Source: a virus. From it: DNA of 46,873 nt. Each line of letters opens with the position of its first letter. The stretch's first letter is position 1. Location: positions 1 to 46,873 of the IMG/VR virus record IMGVR_UViG_3300009154_000090; one strand, given 5' to 3'. This document shows positions 9,501-17,100 of this stretch, piece after piece. Below the pieces are notes generated by a model. It was not told the origin of the DNA and ran no database searches. It was given only the letters and a program-made list of their open reading frames with translations. The position numbers and the translations under genes are program-made.

Positions 9501-9691
9501 AAGCTGATACCGGATTAAATTTTGATGCTCCTTTATTTTCTACTGGTGGATTCTGGGTTGGTTGTTATGTACAAAATAGTCTATCAACACCTTGTAAAGT
9601 GTCTGAAATTCTTTTTTATAATAGAGCTCTCTCAACAGAAGAGAGACTAAATGTTGAGAAGTATCTCAACAACAAATATAATCTTTATTAA
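3578..9691 (+). CDS. Giant virion adhesin, 2037 aa: vWA domain and LamG domain interrupted by a Gly-rich domain
   Basis: Residues 1-150 are helical and charged, and include NLIYAIPFFAKKLRQIA and KRAKLKYNL, probably the virion-attachment part. A beta-rich Asn/Ser region follows. A von Willebrand A domain spans about 815-1030 with a complete MIDAS: DVSKS (823-827), Thr896 in QTDIS and Asp964 in FSDGEE, so it should bind a divalent metal and through it a protein ligand. From about 1510 a LamG/concanavalin-A-like domain begins (LYMWFSADRG; KWMDRSGKNNN). It is broken by a glycine-rich domain (about 1690-1902, VIGGGGAGGGS onward) and resumes to the end (AQAFINGKLYADN; EILFYNRALSTEERLNVEKY). There is no signal peptide or membrane segment. 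A baseplate- or fibre-borne receptor-binding protein is likely. Its 3' end overlaps the minus-strand gene at 9688 by 4 nt. Confidence 0.8.
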   Translation: MAMTSSVSLNTQAPLPYKDWIEYQDALIPENAQEAYLEYVQSWYKKQLQDKKIVKDSVKQQFIQLAKDLSFLFANAETQDPFLRNIDYNSDENLIYAIPFFAKKLRQIATVLQNKRENVKRAKLKYNLVGSNEGLEKLLYEYVLRGFTNTKNSITQVPASPLINYFPDLSAVKDNFFIELEELHDTQSYFDSDPSVNINQYLDINSLSNTFPLEGLNEEEINTIISTKLLPRVADTPLSNIFKDYVLNTPSLSTVSLSSFATNLVYNEIHASTKYLGEPVYGLTAVRLEDVNIPDVVLNLKFEQGNNWFYWPSGNKILNNDIFNNNLDPVYINNSNFVSSSATGGTNYTNSDLIFTDKNGIVEGAWLQGPHTERQDLNIVVNINGASTRDFIFPFPGIKISSKELTFQGYAIDDTINEGIDKLATQSKVKLLSDYYSFSLPNTSSNSIYINQTTLIDSGAYASEFSPEADNIIKKTKQEASLPIYSEINNGVIDQSYLFKFQRTDLPIALGANNIHWPIQTFVTSSDNLPITIKEDCCLPIILGNINPSYAMVGAVAGFNFSDSDVIYKLNNRGGDPMEAAWLGAGSITNLDALKGAIQIYDTPATKCATYIDGPVQNSCSFKVNGSDKVSFVWMDPDTPADEVFKYVEHLPNCQYGKNYPHNYYKDQDYQNVNPINSLDSWTKCTCKSVQYSPIGHEGNNLRDYNGMADYLFADPEGYGVDFATNTWKDTRGLDVYNSPQFSYYKITGGDKQVGWGKGYWRTGTGASFILKTGKRYTYYRSSLRTDKSSGNVAPYFVSNYAYKNVNGLYSSSEVYDLVIMIDVSKSQSYSLSKVKNIVTTTIDKILNNNKNQVQISVIAFGSVASRLSWLTKNFSALELFVDQLQVSKDPAVNQTDISDALLLAQNILDTRVVTNDTKINNSNAYLASLCNNLGYYIYQQTHKLGTPQNIPQNGKKKILIFSDGEETLYRNKSHFALRPFDDAASIALDLKNDKIEIYGVNIGERSYFDDTVKSMSSNMADYFDLQRYLVSGDGDENSFAEYISMKLGNTISVRPTWYKAIRDVNGNWSATNELSDMIITPGDYLTYVHRSAVNYTAAIINASFITPSISFTVNVKLDGWDYDNSYFTASALGDPYGGKPFWGKVYTSPDSNYNFFKGVNAFGGHVRFFNDYTPLHQPEISSLIFNTGDNIQYVRNNKDSLVWSEPLNFGVSLSSYNWKQLTFKEDYSNLQDFLRSGKLDEIIEDTNLPSYLTLESYSSFKPAYYNYYARNGFNYTQDLYYLNRCLKSFVTYHTGVAIQPNEPYAHLDNVHYPTVATVSFPSQAVSDKQVGEYLLPEKLGTPFYRGKGYSIKLDNESLTYIDSISAERMFLDLEKFGPRNRGLTKKDQISPTKITNITNKWMMEPYSSASKGGVIINTLENQKLTPYQTSYEVYGKNHYGLSRQTDVFEFWTPAIPGTWNNSKEYPLTFRQELPAEQYALRKEKLLTNKGKLDNWRTDIYGNDYGIYKPFSPVDVDGLYMWFSADRGTINQIASSGLLDDIQAEHGSNVLKWMDRSGKNNNLVAISGTPILQIENNIHSIYFNSTSNFTNAFNLNFATATMFIIGSYENIENDYAYKNYQVMASFGQYVSALDQNYVTKGSLAFGQRYGDFVFDFGNNQGWPTKVATTEYLSSVEELPYNMWAVQSLYWSSTGNNSFTVPSRVTSITALVIGGGGAGGGSNTSDAGGQGGGGGGISYTVINIAPGSTIPLKVGSGGLGLSGSAGNPGVASYFGSLTAFGGSGGGLGSAIFNGTMVLGGSGTLSYGSSGGAFGTIDFNALNGVDGYYFLSENTYFGAGGGGGSQSNSLGGLGGLGGGGDGSNKSYLNGLSGVGYGSGGGGGGPLSTVNTFGGNGSNGYIKILWQQPTSGLTLTPVASTYPTTLYEIELTDYYGYVPGFYPPTSSRYMFEAVFNQPYAQAFINGKLYADNKGTLVKADTGLNFDAPLFSTGGFWVGCYVQNSLSTPCKVSEILFYNRALSTEERLNVEKYLNNKYNLY

Positions 9692-10149
9692 AGATTAACT
9701 AAAGAAAGAAGATAATTTGCTTTATTAAAAGCAGAAAGAATATCTTCCTTGGTATTATTGATACCAGACTTTACAGTGGTTACATAATTATTGAACTCTA
9801 AAGAAGTTAATAGGTTTTGTGTAAATTCATTTATCTTTTTATAATTAGATAAAATATCCTCTGCATCTCCCTTGTATTGATTTATGTCTTCTAAATTTAT
9901 ATTTGAATTAATACTAGGAAATAATGAATTTTGAATTCTTGATGTACCAATTATTTCTTCTTGGAGTTTGTCAAATAAACCATCTAGAGTCTCATAAAGA
10001 TCTCCGAGAATTTCATGAACATTAATATCTGCTGCATACCAATGTAATAGGTGAATGGAAGAATGAATCTTCTTTAATGTAACTCCGAATTGTCTCGTTG
10101 GATCAAGAGACACACCTTCTGATTTTATTTTAATAATTTCTACTTCCAT
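9688..10149 (-). CDS. Ferritin-like four-helix protein (Dps/DUF5856-like), 153 aa
   Basis: The N-terminal half reads FGVTLKKIHSSIHLLHW then a loop and VHEILGDLYETLDGLFDKLQ. His36-Trp37, His45-Glu46, Asp60 and Glu64 line up with the Dps ferroxidase pattern (HW ... HE ... D-x3-E), with the H45-D60-E64 spacing identical to E. coli Dps (15 and 4 residues) and a shorter loop between the histidines. The C-terminal end (EDILSAFNKANYLLSL) is also like the phage/large-virus family DUF5856, which I consider the closest. At 153 aa it is a normal length for a four-helix protein. A diiron or metal-binding role is therefore possible but unproven. It ends the long minus-strand virion unit, 1 nt after the 136-aa gene, and converges with the giant gene. 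Confidence 0.6.
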   Translation of the reverse strand: MEVEIIKIKSEGVSLDPTRQFGVTLKKIHSSIHLLHWYAADINVHEILGDLYETLDGLFDKLQEEIIGTSRIQNSLFPSINSNINLEDINQYKGDAEDILSNYKKINEFTQNLLTSLEFNNYVTTVKSGINNTKEDILSAFNKANYLLSLVNL

Positions 10150-10150
10150 A

Positions 10151-10561
10151 TTATTTTCTTTTAAAGATTTGAACTCTTACTAAATGTTCTCCTATTGATT
10201 CATCTGAACTAGATATTAAGTTATATCCTGTAATAGTTTCCATCTTTGGCTTTTCAATATTTATGGGTTCTGGTTCCTCAGGAGCTGGTTTTTTAATCTC
10301 AATATGATTATTAAGATTATATTCATCATATTCTTTTTTTAAAGATATTAAAAAACTTTCTCTATCTTTAAATCTTAATCTCCAAACCTTTATAGGAAAT
10401 AAAACGTTTAAAGCATATGCTCTTTGAGAGCAAGTTTGGCAAGGTTTATCTTTTCCTGTTATAAAATGAGTTATAATACCTATAAACTTAGAATGTAAAA
10501 TACATGCTACAATATCTCCCAAACCTTCAGCATTTCTTAATCTTAGTTTTGGGTGTTTCAT
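10151..10561 (-). CDS. Small phage protein with CxxC motif, 136 aa
   Basis: The N-terminal 70 residues contain LRNAEGLGDIVACILHSKFI and CQTCSQRAYALNVLFP. A 'GLGD-x-hydrophobic-A ... Cys-x2-Cys ... LN-x-LFP' arrangement is common in a group of small uncharacterised phage proteins encoded near tail genes. The two cysteines could bind a metal only together with other ligands. Residues 90-110 are Pro/Glu-rich (APEEPEPINIEKPKME) and probably a disordered linker, and the end is a short strand (LVRVQIFKRK). It sits between the 118-aa gene (5-nt gap) and the ferritin-like gene (1-nt gap). The function is unknown. Confidence 0.6.
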   Translation of the reverse strand: MKHPKLRLRNAEGLGDIVACILHSKFIGIITHFITGKDKPCQTCSQRAYALNVLFPIKVWRLRFKDRESFLISLKKEYDEYNLNNHIEIKKPAPEEPEPINIEKPKMETITGYNLISSSDESIGEHLVRVQIFKRK

Positions 10562-10566
10562 TTATT

Positions 10567-10923
10567 TTATTTATTATATTTTGATAAAATATCTAGTACG
10601 TCTGTACTCATTTCTTTAAAATCATTATTAAAAAGATTGGCATTTTTAGATATTAAATGCAATTGTCTTATAATATTAGTTATTTGAATACCTAGAGGAT
10701 ACTTTTCTATTATTTCTTTAAGCGCCTTAGCTTCATTGTCCAATTCGATTATTTTCCTATTAGATACCATTTTACCATTATCAAAATCTCCTTCCCAATG
10801 CCACTCTTTTAGGTTTGAAAATTCTAGAGGTATTTCTTTGAGATATCCTTGAAAACTATTATCTTCTAAAATATTAGGAGCATATCCTATTAATTGTTTA
10901 TTTTTATTAAAAAGAGCTAACAT
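10567..10923 (-). CDS. Hypothetical protein, 118 aa (possible fibre-assembly protein)
   Basis: It begins MLALFNKNKQLIGYAPNI and contains KEWHWEGDFDNGKMVSNRKI. The pattern 'short strand-turn with NKxxxxIGYAP, then W-x-GD(F/Y)-x-(N/T)G-x-(M/F)VS' resembles small phage proteins that lie downstream of fibre genes and act as assembly factors. The second half is helical (EAKALKEIIEKYPLG; STDVLDILSKYN). The stop codon abuts the next gene (10924) with no gap, so expression with the paralogous fibre-like genes is likely. The chaperone idea is inference from context and a weak motif. Confidence 0.5.
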   Translation of the reverse strand: MLALFNKNKQLIGYAPNILEDNSFQGYLKEIPLEFSNLKEWHWEGDFDNGKMVSNRKIIELDNEAKALKEIIEKYPLGIQITNIIRQLHLISKNANLFNNDFKEMSTDVLDILSKYNK

Positions 10924-12486
10924 TTAATTACTAATTGTTGCGCCGGTATAAATCCAGGTATTATTTTGCTGAATATATTTTAAAGTATAAACTTTTGCTA
11001 CTTGCATTTCTTGGTGAGTAAAATCAACTAATATAGTTCTATAATAAGATGAACCAGCTGCATAAGAAGCTGGAGCTGGAGCTGTTGTTGTTGCATTTGA
11101 TGCAATTGTAACAGAAGTTGCTGTATACACGGCATATGAGATAACAAGCAAACCGGAATAACCATTACCAATAACTCCTCCGGTTGTACGCACATCATCA
11201 GATCCACCTCCACCAGCTCCGTAGAAAAATCCACTTACATTATGATCTCCACCACCACCTAGACCGCCTCTGCCTGATATACGTCCACCACCACCACCAG
11301 AATATTGAGTTCCGTCATATATAGGTCCTGCTGCTCCGTCTCGTTGATCTCCACCTCCTACACCACCAGTCGCATAGTTTCCAGTACCAGGTATACCTCC
11401 TCCGCCATTTGCTGATCCAGTACCAGCTTGACCTCCATAAGCTATTATATTACCAAATGTAGTATTGCCACCAGCTCCGGTTGCCCCAGAACTTGATATA
11501 GAACCAATACCACCAGCTCCTACGGTATAATTTATTACGCTACCAGGTGTCACGTCAACTTTGCCAGAAGAAATACCACCACCACCACCACCACCAGCAT
11601 ATCCACCATTTGCATTATAAGATCCTCCAGATCCACCACCTCCAACCGCAAAAACCGTTACAGATGAAACACCAGCTGGAACTGTCCAAGATCCAGATGA
11701 AGTAAATGTTTCACTCAAATAACGAATATTATAAGAAGGTGAAGTAGGAGACGCTGCGGCTGTGCGTATGTTTGCGTTATTCGTTATATAAGTGGAACCA
11801 GAAGGAGTCAATATTGAAATACTATTATTATCACCACCAAGAGGATTTGGGGAAGAAGTATATGTATAATGAACTGTATAATCGTCTATACGGGCATCAG
11901 CTAAAATATTAGAAGCATTTGCTCCGGACCCTACGTTTAAACTGGTGGAAGGTTCTGTTGGTATATAACAAATAGAAGAATTATTATTTGTAGATTTATC
12001 TAGTAATACATTGTATATAAAAACAACAACATTAACCATAGAACCGATATTATAATTGGTTGGTGGGAAATTCGTATTTAAATAATTTAAAGAATTAGTT
12101 TGTATAGTATCTATAGTTGTACTGAGGGTGTAGGCATTGACTATAGAACCATCACTAGCATTATTAAAACTGTCTGAGTTATAATTGTTATGTTCATATT
12201 GAACTGTAAAATCTGAAGTATGCCAATATGAACTTAATGTACTAATAGACGTGTGATTTATATTATATTTTTCCACAGCATCGTTAGAAAAATCTAATGC
12301 CATTTTATTATAAATCGTAGAATTGGCGGATATATCATTAAACCAAGTCAAGATGTTATTTTTTTTATAAATATCTGAAGATAAATTACATACGGTTGTA
12401 TCGAGAGATAATAAATTGTAATTATGTTTGGCTATAGAATCACCAACACATTCTTCTCTTTTAATTTCTAAGGTTAATGTTCTCAT
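10924..12486 (-). CDS. Virion protein, 520 aa: paralog family scaffold with a Gly-rich insert
   Basis: This is one of three adjacent related genes (with 12483 and 13292). Shared features are an N-terminal 'GDS-x4-N-x-N-x2-LDT' motif (VGDSIAKHNYNLLSLDT), a helical/aromatic stretch, a 'LN-x-NFP' motif (YLNTNFPPTNYNIGSMVNVV) and a beta-rich end (KYIQQNNTWIYTG). Between them, residues about 260-455 form a glycine-rich domain that starts SGSWTVPAGVSSVTVFAVGG and ends GYSGLLVISYAVY; it resembles the modules in the 2037-aa and 715-aa proteins. I chose the ATG at 12486 because it overlaps the upstream stop as ATGA; the ATG at 12507 would overlap by 25 nt. The likely role is a short fibre or decoration protein. 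Confidence 0.7.
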   Translation of the reverse strand: MRTLTLEIKREECVGDSIAKHNYNLLSLDTTVCNLSSDIYKKNNILTWFNDISANSTIYNKMALDFSNDAVEKYNINHTSISTLSSYWHTSDFTVQYEHNNYNSDSFNNASDGSIVNAYTLSTTIDTIQTNSLNYLNTNFPPTNYNIGSMVNVVVFIYNVLLDKSTNNNSSICYIPTEPSTSLNVGSGANASNILADARIDDYTVHYTYTSSPNPLGGDNNSISILTPSGSTYITNNANIRTAAASPTSPSYNIRYLSETFTSSGSWTVPAGVSSVTVFAVGGGGSGGSYNANGGYAGGGGGGGISSGKVDVTPGSVINYTVGAGGIGSISSSGATGAGGNTTFGNIIAYGGQAGTGSANGGGGIPGTGNYATGGVGGGDQRDGAAGPIYDGTQYSGGGGGRISGRGGLGGGGDHNVSGFFYGAGGGGSDDVRTTGGVIGNGYSGLLVISYAVYTATSVTIASNATTTAPAPASYAAGSSYYRTILVDFTHQEMQVAKVYTLKYIQQNNTWIYTGATISN

Positions 12487-13292
12487 ATTTGTGTGCTGTA
12501 TATCCATTTACAGTTTTGCATTATATACACTAAACAAGATATATTAGATGATTCATAATTATTAGAATAATTAAAATTTAAATAAGCTCTAATAACTGGA
12601 TTATAATAGTGAGTACCGGTTTGAGGGTAACTACATGGGCAGGTAGCCGATTGATTACATCCATTAGATTGTCCATTGCAATTAAAGTCTCCATTACTGC
12701 AATATACATAACCACTATAGTGATTAGTACAATATGTTGTAATAGTTACATCATTAGTAGAACAAGCTCCGGTATCTTGTAATAATCTTACAGTTGATAT
12801 GGGCGTAGATGATTCTTGTTTTAAAGCATAAACATAAGCTATTTGATTTTCTATATATGCTGTTGATCCGCCAAGACCGGAATTTGCTGAAAAATTATCA
12901 TTAAGCCATTTGGTTATTTTTTTTTCTGTTGTAGGTGCTACAGTAGCTTGTTCTATGGATCGAGACGTTACAAATCCTTCTACAGCTAAATCTGTACCAG
13001 TTAATACTACTGGATAAAAAACTACTACAGGTTCTAACCATTTAGCACTATTAATTTGAACTTGAGTCACACAATTATCCCAAGAAGGTTTCCACAATGT
13101 ACCAATTGCTGCAGCATTTTTAAATAAAATACTTTTAACTTGATAGTATTCAACAAGAGGTTTCCAAAGATTTTGAGCACTTAATTGTACCGATCCAATC
13201 CAAGTATCCAAAGTTTCGTAATTCAAATTTACTGTTGATAAAGAATCTCCTATGGAATAAGAAGTTGGTATATTGAAAAATGTGTAGCTCAT
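12483..13292 (-). CDS. Virion protein, 269 aa: paralog family scaffold with a Cys-rich insert
   Basis: This is the second member of the three-gene family. It has SIGDSLSTVNLNYETLDTW near residues 14-32, repeated aromatic segments (SAQNLWKPLVEYYQ; GTLWKPSWDN; SAKWLEPVV), KWLNDNFSANSG followed by IENQIAYVYALK, and the end LVYIMQNCKWIYS. The insert at about 178-222 has seven cysteines in 45 residues with Asn, Gly and Ser between them (CSTNDVTITTYC; CNGQSNGCNQSATCPC), a small disulfide or metal-bound domain by appearance. The gene overlaps its upstream neighbour by 1 nt and its downstream one by 4 nt, so the three are co-translated. Confidence 0.7.
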   Translation of the reverse strand: MSYTFFNIPTSYSIGDSLSTVNLNYETLDTWIGSVQLSAQNLWKPLVEYYQVKSILFKNAAAIGTLWKPSWDNCVTQVQINSAKWLEPVVVFYPVVLTGTDLAVEGFVTSRSIEQATVAPTTEKKITKWLNDNFSANSGLGGSTAYIENQIAYVYALKQESSTPISTVRLLQDTGACSTNDVTITTYCTNHYSGYVYCSNGDFNCNGQSNGCNQSATCPCSYPQTGTHYYNPVIRAYLNFNYSNNYESSNISCLVYIMQNCKWIYSTQI

Positions 13293-14110
13293 TATATTTT
13301 ACTCCAAGACGAAGATCGATTATTATACTTGTATCTTACTCTTACAGATTTTGCACAGAATCTATCCGTGACATAATAATTATAAGAAGATCCATCAGAT
13401 GGTATTTTTAAAGTTTTGCCACCATAACCTGGGCAAGTACAAGTAACATTAGCTCCTCCAGTTACAGTAACACTACATCCATCATAAGCATTGGTACAAC
13501 CACCTTTACCAGCTTTACCTCCGTGGTGGTTGCATCCTCTGCTAGGTCTTCCACATTGACCATTACAAGTTACTGTGCCTCCACCATTCGGTACGTGGCA
13601 GTCATGAGTATATGAAGCTTTAAATCCACTTGCTAAATCAAATTGATAATTTTCGTAAAGATTTACATAAACAGAAACAATTTGATTGACTGTAAAATTT
13701 GATACGGGAAAATTAACATTTAACCAATTAAGGATGTTGTTTGTTGAATATGTTACATTATTAGTTTTCCAGTCTTGAATTTCAAATAACGTATTGTAGT
13801 ATAGAGCAAATTCATTAGCCCAAGTACCACTTAAAGATGTTACAGTTTTAAAATCTTGGATCCAAGTAGCAGAAGTATAAGCCACATTATTACTTGCTTC
13901 TATCCAAGCTGCACTATTATTAGAAAAAAGAGTATAGACTTTATTTAAATAATTTGATGTGGTTTGAATATAGTTTATAGAAGTACTAAGATTGACTACG
14001 TTGGTATTAATAACTTTTAAAGAATTAGACAGACACAAATTTTCATCTAACAAAAATATGTTAGAACACGTCTGGTCTATTTTAGTAAAAAGTGTGTCGA
14101 GGTCTGCCAT
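13292..14110 (-). CDS. Virion protein, 272 aa: paralog family scaffold with a Cys/His-rich insert
   Basis: This is the first of the three paralogs in transcription order. The N-terminal half is Asn/Ser/Thr-rich with W-containing repeats (SAAWIEASNNVAYTSATWIQ; TSLSGTWANEF), as in shaft-like phage fibres. It shares ILNWLNVNFPVSNF and VNQIVSVYVNLYEN with its neighbours and ends in a basic strand (RVRYKYNNRSSSWSKI). Residues about 169-225 carry eight cysteines and several His and Gly (CNGQCGRPSRGCNHHGGKAG and onward). The insert is unlike that of the 269-aa paralog in spacing, so the cassette looks exchanged rather than diverged. Confidence 0.7.
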   Translation of the reverse strand: MADLDTLFTKIDQTCSNIFLLDENLCLSNSLKVINTNVVNLSTSINYIQTTSNYLNKVYTLFSNNSAAWIEASNNVAYTSATWIQDFKTVTSLSGTWANEFALYYNTLFEIQDWKTNNVTYSTNNILNWLNVNFPVSNFTVNQIVSVYVNLYENYQFDLASGFKASYTHDCHVPNGGGTVTCNGQCGRPSRGCNHHGGKAGKGGCTNAYDGCSVTVTGGANVTCTCPGYGGKTLKIPSDGSSYNYYVTDRFCAKSVRVRYKYNNRSSSWSKI

Positions 14111-14111
14111 A

Positions 14112-17100
14112 TTATTTCCAATTAATTTTGTATAAAGAAGTATTAGTAGGTGCTATTTTATTTAAATTGTTCTTGATGCCATTTTCTATTATTTGTTTAA
14201 CTTGATCTGGAACATTTAAATTATGTATATTAATGTTATAATATTTACTTTTACTGCCAGGTAATTGCATTTTATACCAGTGTTTGATTTGTTCTATATA
14301 ACTTCTCTCACCTACAGACATATTCCACAATAGAGACCTATCATCTGCGGCGTGTTTAGATGAAAAATATAATTGTTCTATTTCTCCTTGAGTTAAAGAC
14401 TTATTATAAAGTCTTAATTCTGCAACTTGTCCAGTAAATTTGTAACCATTATCTATGGCTATAATATCATTTAAAGTTGTATTTTGTATAGTTTCACAAC
14501 CTAATAATAAAGATGTTCTGTATATATAATATAATTGGTAAACGTGTGGAGAGAATGTAACAGTATCGCCTTGTTGAACAGAATCTAAATAAGCTTTGAT
14601 TGTTCCATTGACACCATCAAATGCCAAAGTAAAATGATGCCACCCAGGACTTAAATTATTAATGTCATAAGGTAATATTTTTATATTAACAGAAGGGCTT
14701 GGGTTTTTACCGTTAGGTGTAGCTAATTTAAGTTTCCAACTTAATTGTTTATTAATACTAGCATATTTTCTAAGATATTGATATCCTGTAAAATCTCCAA
14801 AAGAAAACATATTAACATTTAAATTATTAGTTAATCCTACAAGATTTAATTTAGTTATAATATTCCCGCTACTGTTGATAGTGTATATATTGTCATCATT
14901 CAGGTCTACCAATATGAGTCGATCTTCAGTTGATACCAAAGTCGTATTACAAGGATCTGAATTACTATCTTTAGGCACTCTTACAAAATTCATAAATCTT
15001 GTTTGTTTTGTATAATCAAAACAAGGATCAGGAGGTAATGTAGAATATTTTCCTAATCTTTTTGAAAATATTATTTGATTATTTAAAACGTTTATTTTAG
15101 TCAAACTATCTTGTCCGTGTAATACCCAAATATAATTGTCTGCATCAAAACTTATTTGCTGCACATAACCTATATTTCCAAATATTGCTTTATTCCTATA
15201 AAGATTACCACCAATTATTTCCCATATATTGTTTTGGTTATCTACAGCAGATTGTAAACCGAAACAAGATATTATGTTTCCATTTAAATCTATTTGAATA
15301 GAATTAACATCTTTGGATAAAGAACCGTTAGATTTGTAATTACCGTTTGTGTCTAAAACTACATAATTTTTTGTAACATTATCAAATATATATAAGTTTT
15401 CGTATTTGTCTGTTTCTATTTGAGATATAGAACTTAATGAATTAACTAAATGAGTTTTAGCATTTAATATATTATTAGTTTGAAATAGTGGTTGATTGTT
15501 AATATCATATTTAATTCCAGCCAAACCTTTTGTATCAAAAACCCAATAGGTATAATCTATCAACCTTTGAACTATTTTATTGCCCTTAGAAAAAGATATA
15601 TTTTGGGCAGTTAAATTTTCTAAATTTGAAAATCTATAATTTAGATTGTATATTTTATTTTTGTAATTGGAAGTATCATTACTATCTACTAAGGTAATAA
15701 TTGGGGTTGTTAAAGATCCTTCATTTATAAGACCAAATCCACTATCATAATAATTACCAAATATTTGTTTTCCAGACATATTCTGCCAGTCTTCTGTATT
15801 CAACCACATAGAAACAGTTAATTGGTTTTGGGATAACAATTCTGTAGTGGCTGGAAAAAGAACGTGATTAGTTCCATCTAAATTTAAACTATCACCTAAT
15901 AAATTAGATTCTTTATTAAAATATAATATACCTTCACCTTGATTAGGTGACTCATCCATTAAAGGAGAAGAATCCCATTTAGTTACTTGTAAAATAGAAT
16001 TAGAAGAAAGATGTTGAATATAATTTAATCTATTTTCTTTTCCTGTATGAAAATAACGATATAAAACTCCAGGTTCTAAATACATTTGCGACGGCATATC
16101 AAATGTATAATTTTCTGTCGTATTTAATCTATCGTGATATACCATCAATTTAGTAGATAGAGCTTGATCAATTGTGTAGTATGCTGGGTTATAATATCTA
16201 TCCATCCATACTTTATTCCCATCCATACTACCAGATAACCAAGAACATAACCAAGTATTACTATAGCGAGTAATAGAAGGAGGCTGAGGGGAGTCTGGTA
16301 TTTTTTCAGAATAATCTTGAAGCTTGATATAAATTCTATCAGAAGCAAATGGAGTCTCACCTGGAATAGCACCATCTTCAATAAGACCGGAAGAACTTAA
16401 AGGTATTCTTTTTGATGTAGGGCCAAAATAAAATGGACTATCTTTATCAGGCGGAAAATCCATTTCAATAGTGTCTGAAGTAAAACCTAGATAAACATTA
16501 TCTAATCCTTTATCTTGGTTAGTTCCGGAATACACGTTTTCATATTTTCTTCTGATTCCTTTTTGACCCTGAACGTATTCTAGACCAAAGCTATAATTGT
16601 ATTCTGGTGTTTGATAATTTTTAAGACCATGTAGAGCTAACGGATAAGTTACTCCTTGTGTTGTTTGTATATAATACTCTGGAGGAAATATTCCTAAATA
16701 ATTTTGAGAGTATTGAGAGTTTATAGTACTTAAATCTAAAGTTAATGTATTTTGATTATTTAAAGGATTAACTTTATATTTTACTAAAAAGCTATCTTTA
16801 ACATCACTATTGAGAGATGGTTTTTCTTTGTATGAAATAAAATTAAGAGATGCTTCTTTTGGAAATTTATAGGCAGATGTAAGATAAGCTAAAGAACTTA
16901 ATCCATAAAAATTATTACTAAATTTTACAACAGCTTGTTCAAAACGAGGTAATAATAAATCATCATTAATTCTAAATAAACTAATAGTGTCTGGTCCTAA
17001 TGCATAATCAAATCTTTGAGCATCTATATAGAAATTTTTAGCACTTAAAATAGGTGTAATTACTGGGTGAAATATAAGACCATTAAATCCTTCAAAAAGA

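Noticed and set aside
9680-9700. Terminator between the convergent genes at 9691/9688
   Set aside because: The two genes overlap by 4 nt and no stem followed by a T-run is present on either strand.
12487-12507. Start at 12507 for the 520-aa gene
   Set aside because: The ATG at 12486 gives a classic ATGA overlap; the additional seven residues have no support.
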